From Acetobacteraceae bacterium (GTDB lineage: Bacteria; Pseudomonadota; Alphaproteobacteria; Acetobacterales; Acetobacteraceae), in the NCBI GenBank assembly GCA_009693865.1, contig SHWL01000014.1, positions 1-49,320 of the forward strand: a DNA stretch of 49,320 bases. Direction: 5' to 3'. Shown one piece after another: positions 45,018 to 49,320 of this stretch. The position numbers and the translations under genes were made by a program. Below the pieces are notes generated by a model, which saw only the letters and a list, made by a program, of their open reading frames with translations, was not told the DNA's origin and searched no databases. Within the stretch, counting starts at the first letter, position 1, and each line of letters starts with the position of its first letter.

Positions 45018-45094
45018 CGGAGTGTAGCTCAGCCTGGTAGAGCACTGTGTTCGGGACGCAGGGGCCGGAGGTTCGAATCCTCTCACTCCGACCA
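45018..45094 (+). tRNA. tRNA-Pro (anticodon CGG)
   Basis: A 77-base cloverleaf. Acceptor CGGAGTG pairs with CACTCCG, D arm GCTCAGCCTGGTAGAGC, anticodon stem CTGTG/CGCAG with loop TTCGGGA giving anticodon CGG, T arm GGAGGTTCGAATCCTC, and an encoded ACCA 3' end. Reads the proline codon CCG, frequent in this GC-rich genome. Confidence 0.95.
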
Positions 45095-45142
45095 GCCAAT
45101 TCCCGCATGACGGACGCATCCTGGCGGTGATATCATTGCCGG

Positions 45143-46465
45143 ATGGCCGCCGCACCCGACGACAACACCCCCGATCCATCCATCGCCGAGCTGATCGCCG
45201 CGCGTCCGCATTTGCGCATGCACGCGATGGACGGTCTGACAATGGAAGATGTTCCGCTCGGCCGGATCGCCGATGAGGTGGGCACGCCGACCTGGATCTA
45301 TTCCGCGGGCGCGCTGCGTGCCCGCTATCGCGCGCTGACCGGGGCGTTGAAGGACGCTGGCCTCGACGCGCATCCGCATTATGCCGTCAAGGCCAACGAT
45401 CACCTCGCCATCTTGTCGCTTTTGAGGCGGGAAGGCGCGGGCGCCGACGTGGTCAGCGAGGGCGAGTTGCTCCGTGCTCGCGCCGCCGGCATACCGGCCA
45501 GCCGGATTGTCTATTCAGGCGTCGGCAAGTCGGAGCGTGAGCTCCGCCTGGCGCTGACCGAAGACATTGGCCAGATCAACGTCGAAAGTGGCGAGGAATT
45601 GCGCATGCTCTCGGCCATCGCCGTGTCGATGGACCGGATCGCGCGCGTCGTGCCCAGGATCAACCCGGATGTGGACGCGGGAACGCACGAGAAGATTTCG
45701 ACCGGAAGGGCCCGCGACAAGTTTGGCATCCCCTTCGACGAGGCCATCGCGCTCTACGCCGAAGCGTCTCGCCTGCCCGGCATCGAGCCAGTCGGCATCG
45801 CGACCCATATCGGCAGCCAGATCATGGATTTGGCCCCTTACCGCGCGGCTTTCGGGCGAATCGCTGAGCTGGTCCGCGCGCTACGCGAAAAGGGGCATAC
45901 GGTACGGGTCGTCGACTGTGGCGGCGGGCTCGGCATTCCTTACCGCAATCAGCCCGGACCCAGCCTGGCAGGCCTCGCAGGGGTCATTAAAGCTGCCTTC
46001 CACAATCTCGATGTCCGCGTGGCTCTGGAACCTGGGCGCTGGCTGGTCGGCCCAACCGGGGTACTGCTGGCATCGGTCATTCTTCAAAAACAGGCATCTG
46101 GAGCGCGCTTCGTGGTGCTGGATGCCGCCATGAACGATCTGGTGCGGCCCGCGATGTATGACGCCTGGCACGGGATTGTTCCCGTCGGTTCCGCCGACGC
46201 GGCCGGGCCGGTGTCTCCCGGAGATGTCGTCGGTCCCGTCTGCGAAAGCAGCGATACCTTCGCGCGTGGACGCCTGCTGCCGGATCTCGGCCCAGGCGCC
46301 CTGGTGGCGATCCTTGACGCGGGTGCTTATGGTTCGGTCATGAGTTCTCCTTACAATGCCCGGCCGCGGGCCGCGGAGGTTCTGGTCGACGGGTCCGATT
46401 GGACGGTCATTCGAGCGCGGCAGCCTCATTCCGCGCTCTGGGCGGATGAAATCGTTCCGGCATGA
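45143..46465 (+). CDS. lysA: Diaminopimelate decarboxylase
   Basis: PLP enzyme that makes lysine from meso-diaminopimelate. 440 residues, the usual length. Pyridoxal Lys is K83 in HYAVKANDH; GGLGIPY, HIGSQI and VALEPGRWLVGP mark the PLP and substrate sites; VCESSDTFARGR supplies the conserved Cys-Glu of the active site from the second domain. Start ATG 45143. It overlaps the next gene by four bases (ATGA), so lysA and the TIGR02302 gene are one operon, an arrangement seen in Alphaproteobacteria. Confidence 0.96.
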   Translation: MAAAPDDNTPDPSIAELIAARPHLRMHAMDGLTMEDVPLGRIADEVGTPTWIYSAGALRARYRALTGALKDAGLDAHPHYAVKANDHLAILSLLRREGAGADVVSEGELLRARAAGIPASRIVYSGVGKSERELRLALTEDIGQINVESGEELRMLSAIAVSMDRIARVVPRINPDVDAGTHEKISTGRARDKFGIPFDEAIALYAEASRLPGIEPVGIATHIGSQIMDLAPYRAAFGRIAELVRALREKGHTVRVVDCGGGLGIPYRNQPGPSLAGLAGVIKAAFHNLDVRVALEPGRWLVGPTGVLLASVILQKQASGARFVVLDAAMNDLVRPAMYDAWHGIVPVGSADAAGPVSPGDVVGPVCESSDTFARGRLLPDLGPGALVAILDAGAYGSVMSSPYNARPRAAEVLVDGSDWTVIRARQPHSALWADEIVPA

Positions 46466-48999
46466 CGGAAATGCCGCCCGGGCCGGCCGGACTGCGCTGG
46501 CGCCGCCTGCTGGCCCGCGTTGTCCTGTGGTTCGAGCGTTTGGTCCCCGCGCTTCTGCCAGCCGCGCGCGTCGCGGGGGTATTCGTGTGCGCCGCGCTGC
46601 TGGACCTGCCGCCGTTGCTGCCATGGTGGGGCCATGTGGCACTGCTGGCGGGAACAGCCACGGCGATCGTGACGCTGCTCTGGCGAGGACTTATTCGGTT
46701 GGCGCCGCCCGGCGCAACGGCCGCCGATCGCCGGTTGGAGCGTGATTCTGGCTTGACCCACAGACCCTTGGCGGCGTTGTCTGACAAGCCAGCCACAGAC
46801 GATCCCACCAGTCTCGCGTTGTGGCGGATACATGTCGCCAGGGGACTCGCGCGGGTCAGGCGGCTACGGCTGGATTGGCCGCGCCCGGGCCTCGCCGCGC
46901 TCGATCGGCTCGCGCTTCGCAACGGTGTGTTGCTGAGTTTGCTGACGACATTGGCGATTGCCGGACGCGATGCTCCTGGGCGGCTCATGGCGGCGTTCGA
47001 ACCCGGATTGCCGCGCGCCGCCGCGACGCGGCCCGTGGAGATTCAGGCGTGGATCACACCTCCCGCCTATACCGGACTCGCGCCAGTGTTTCTGAAGCGC
47101 GATCAGGCGTCCATCGCGGTGCCCAGAGGTGCGCGATTGACGGTCAGTCTGACCGGAGGCACCAGCGTGCCGGATTTGGTGAGGGACGGTGAAAGCATCG
47201 CCTTCGCGTCGTTGGATACAGCAAGTTTTCAAATCGAACACGCGCTGACTCAAGGCGGACCGGTCGCGATAACCAGGGAGGGACGGCACCTCGCGGGGTG
47301 GGACATCGCGCTGATCCCCGATCATCCACCCGTGGTCCGGTGGACGGATACGCCCGGGAAATCCGACGCCGGCGGCCGCATACGTTTGCCATGGACTGTA
47401 GGCGACGATTATGGCGTCGTCACATTGCGCGCCGAACTGCGGCTGGCGGCGAGACCCGATGCCCCGCCCATCGAAATCACGGTTCCCCTGCCCAACGGCG
47501 CACCCAAGGCCGCCCATGGCCTCCATCAGCATGATCTCATTGCCCATCCGTGGGCCGGGCTTGGTGTCAGCGGCCGGTTGCTGGCCCGCGATGGCTCCGG
47601 GCAGACCGGCACAAGCGAAGACGCATCGTTCGATCTCCCCGAGCGAGCATTCCACAACGAAATCGCCCGGGCGCTGATCCAGATGCGCAAAGGACTGAGC
47701 CTGCATCCCGACGATCGCGCGGATGCAATGGCGGCATTGGACGATCTGATGCAAAATCCACAGCGCTTCGGGCCCGATTCCGGCGCGTTTCTGAACCTGA
47801 GCGCCCTCTATTACCTCATGGTCAGGAACAAGAGCGCGGGGATGGTCGCCGAGGCGCAAGCGAGGATGTGGGAGCTCGCGATTTATTTGGAGGAGGGCCA
47901 AACGGAAGAATCGGCGCGGGCCCTGGAGACCGCCCGTCAGGCAGTTCGTGACGCCATGGAGAAGCTGGCGAGGGAACCCTCGGATGCCAACCGCGAGGCG
48001 TTGGAACAGCGGCTGAAGGAGTTGCGGGACGCGATCAGCCGCCACATGCGCGCGATGCAGGAAGAGGCGGACCGGAACCATGCGGCGCTGCCTTTCGATC
48101 CTCAAGCAGAACAATTATCCGAGCAGGATCTTGACCGACTCGCCGAGGAGGCCCGCCAGGCGGCGCGCGAGGGCAGGATGGATGACGCGCGCGAGAAGAT
48201 GGCCGAGCTGGAGCGAATGCTCGACCGTCTGAAGCAGGCCCGTGCCGACAAGGGCCAGGGCAATAGCCAGCAGCGCCAGAAGGGTCGCCGTCAGATGGGT
48301 GCGGTACAGGACATGGTATCCCGTGAGGGGGCGCTGCTGGACCACGCGGAGGGCCGGGCTGAGCAGCCTAACCGCCCCGGGCGGATTCCACCCGATTCGG
48401 GCGAGGGGGATCCCGCCGTGCAACGGCCGGCGGACCAGCGTGTCCAACGGGCGCTGCGGCGGGCGTTAGGTGAAATGATGCAGCAATTCGGCGACCTGAC
48501 CGGCGAAATCCCTCCGGCTCTGACCGAGGCGGATCAGGCGATGCGCGAAGCAGGTCAGAGGCTTGGCCAGGGCGATGACAGAGGGGCCGCCGCAGCCGAG
48601 CAGCGGGCGATCGAGGCATTGCAGAAAGGCGCCCGCGAAATGGGCCGCGCGCTTGCCAGCCAATTTGGTCGCGGACAGCAGAACGGGGAGGGCGGCGAGG
48701 GTGACAGCTTCGGCGCCGAGGGTCCGATGGGCTTCATGATGCCCAACGAACGGGGCGAGGGCCGATCCGGCGGCGCGCCCCTGCCAGGGTCGCCGAATCG
48801 TGCCGATTCCCGCGGGAGGGATCCCTTGGGGAGAACGAATCAGGGGAATGGACTGGACAGCGGTGACGTGAGGATACCCGAGGAAGCGGAACGGCAGCGC
48901 AGCCAGGCAATTCAGGAGGAACTGCGCCGCCGTGGGGCGGAGCGGGAGCGTCCGAGGCGGGAATTGGACTACATAGACCGGCTGTTGCGGCAGTTTTGA
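46462..48999 (+). CDS. TIGR02302/DUF4175 family protein
   Basis: An 845-residue alphaproteobacterial protein of unknown function. N-terminus has two or three hydrophobic segments (about residues 18-75: VFVCAALLDLPPLLPWWGHVALLAGTATAIVTLLW), then a beta-rich region (about 185-400; ITPPAYTGLAP, PDHPPVVRWTD). The C-terminal half is helical and strongly charged, with coiled-coil repeats (ALEQRLKELRDAISRHMRAMQEEADRN) and Gln/Gly-rich stretches, ending LDYIDRLLRQF. This layout is typical of the family. Coupled to lysA by ATGA overlap, followed by tRNA-Arg. Probably inner-membrane; role unknown. Confidence 0.88.
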   Translation: MTEMPPGPAGLRWRRLLARVVLWFERLVPALLPAARVAGVFVCAALLDLPPLLPWWGHVALLAGTATAIVTLLWRGLIRLAPPGATAADRRLERDSGLTHRPLAALSDKPATDDPTSLALWRIHVARGLARVRRLRLDWPRPGLAALDRLALRNGVLLSLLTTLAIAGRDAPGRLMAAFEPGLPRAAATRPVEIQAWITPPAYTGLAPVFLKRDQASIAVPRGARLTVSLTGGTSVPDLVRDGESIAFASLDTASFQIEHALTQGGPVAITREGRHLAGWDIALIPDHPPVVRWTDTPGKSDAGGRIRLPWTVGDDYGVVTLRAELRLAARPDAPPIEITVPLPNGAPKAAHGLHQHDLIAHPWAGLGVSGRLLARDGSGQTGTSEDASFDLPERAFHNEIARALIQMRKGLSLHPDDRADAMAALDDLMQNPQRFGPDSGAFLNLSALYYLMVRNKSAGMVAEAQARMWELAIYLEEGQTEESARALETARQAVRDAMEKLAREPSDANREALEQRLKELRDAISRHMRAMQEEADRNHAALPFDPQAEQLSEQDLDRLAEEARQAAREGRMDDAREKMAELERMLDRLKQARADKGQGNSQQRQKGRRQMGAVQDMVSREGALLDHAEGRAEQPNRPGRIPPDSGEGDPAVQRPADQRVQRALRRALGEMMQQFGDLTGEIPPALTEADQAMREAGQRLGQGDDRGAAAAEQRAIEALQKGAREMGRALASQFGRGQQNGEGGEGDSFGAEGPMGFMMPNERGEGRSGGAPLPGSPNRADSRGRDPLGRTNQGNGLDSGDVRIPEEAERQRSQAIQEELRRRGAERERPRRELDYIDRLLRQF

Positions 49000-49045
49000 C
49001 GTCGGGGCTTTTGCTTTCGCATGGGTTGCGGTAAGAGGCCGTCAC

Positions 49046-49122
49046 GGACCCGTAGCTCAGCTGGATAGAGCGTTGCCCTCCGAAGGCAAAGGTCGCACGT
49101 TCGAATCGTGTCGGGTCCGCCA
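49046..49122 (+). tRNA. tRNA-Arg (anticodon CCG)
   Basis: A 77-base cloverleaf. Acceptor GGACCCG pairs with CGGGTCC, D arm GCTCAGCTGGATAGAGC, anticodon stem TTGCC/GGCAA with loop CTCCGAA giving anticodon CCG, T arm around GTTCGAATC, and GCCA 3' end. A run of six T follows directly (49124-49129), a natural end of transcript. tRNA-Arg genes are common integration sites, but no integrase or repeated 3' end is visible in the remaining 198 bp. Confidence 0.95.
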
Positions 49123-49320
49123 GTTTTTTCAATGAGATACCGACTGAACAGCGTTGCTCGAAATCTTCCTGGTACATCTTGCCGGAAGTGGCGACTCGCT
49201 TGAGGCTGGCTAACCGAGTCGCATTTGCCACAGTTTCCCAAAAAGCGATATCGGCTGATCTGATCGCGAATCGGGACTCCGCGAGCTCTGCGAATCGTCT
49301 TCCCAGTCCAGGGGAGGATA
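49123..49320. other. Window end, no supported gene
   Basis: After the T-run of tRNA-Arg the composition becomes less GC-rich. A minus-strand frame is open from the window edge to at least 49123 (with segments such as FAELAESRFAIRS and ANATRLASLKRVATSGKMY) but then runs through the tRNA, which argues against a full gene. It may be the decayed end of a neighbouring gene or chance. I see nothing else. Confidence 0.35.

Noticed and set aside
48734-49241. Minus-strand ORFs covering tRNA-Arg and the window end
   Set aside because: They read straight through a tRNA gene, and the GGPDTIRTCDLC-type segment is the usual false translation of a tRNA.

Overview
The window is GC-rich alphaproteobacterial chromosomal DNA. 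It carries gapR (a DUF2312 nucleoid protein found in Alphaproteobacteria), a DUF1244 protein, a TIGR02302/DUF4175 protein, and the order mreB-mreC-mreD-mrdA-rodA. The catabolic gene content would fit Rhodospirillales, perhaps Acetobacteraceae. That placement is inferred from gene content only; no rRNA or strong phylogenetic marker was used.

Layout. 1-1.7 kb: the 3' part of a ugpE-type permease, cut at about base 148 by unrelated AT-richer DNA, then an intact ugpC-type ATPase. 1.7-5.4 kb: a REP-like inverted repeat, a pyruvate kinase/glycerate 2-kinase pair (-), DUF1244 and gapR (+). 5.4-7.7 kb: a small accessory patch with DUF2442, an Mrr-type endonuclease of clearly lower GC, and an orphan PemK toxin. 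7.9-15.1 kb: acyl-CoA synthetase, PepF peptidase, an ABC1/UbiB kinase, and a VOC/hotdog/thioesterase cluster. 15.1-21.3 kb: a tightly packed four-gene operon (carboxylesterase, phosphotriesterase-like hydrolase, MDR reductase, GMC oxidoreductase) opposite a CurA-type reductase. 21.3-27.2 kb: the rod-shape operon on the minus strand. Two small ORFs follow it; one is a 28-residue peptide with net charge +9 and no acidic residue. 27.4-33.8 kb: a SAM-cyclase-ATPase-TPR gene split by a 98-bp MITE, a DUF29 gene, and a SulP-STAS-cNMP-binding transporter broken by a stop and a frameshift. 34.0-44.9 kb: a second catabolic block (esterase, SDR, two Gfo/Idh/MocA dehydrogenases, CinA-C, a luciferase-like monooxygenase, a kynurenine-formamidase-like hydrolase, a deacetylase-fold protein), a RES/Xre toxin-antitoxin pair, a hydratase-family protein and a ribokinase-like kinase. 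45.0-49.3 kb: tRNA-Pro(CGG), lysA, the TIGR02302 protein and tRNA-Arg(CCG).

The best-supported observations are as follows. (1) The MITE has TA target duplications, and removing exactly 100 bp restores a single 1,137-codon cyclase frame. (2) The neighbouring cNMP-binding transporter is also broken, so a putative cyclic-nucleotide maker and sensor are both damaged. (3) The small cationic peptide gene lies behind the mre operon. (4) A four-enzyme hydrolase/oxidoreductase operon has an unknown substrate. (5) The RES/Xre pair has abutting stop and start codons. No CRISPR array, rRNA, prophage or complete insertion sequence was seen.
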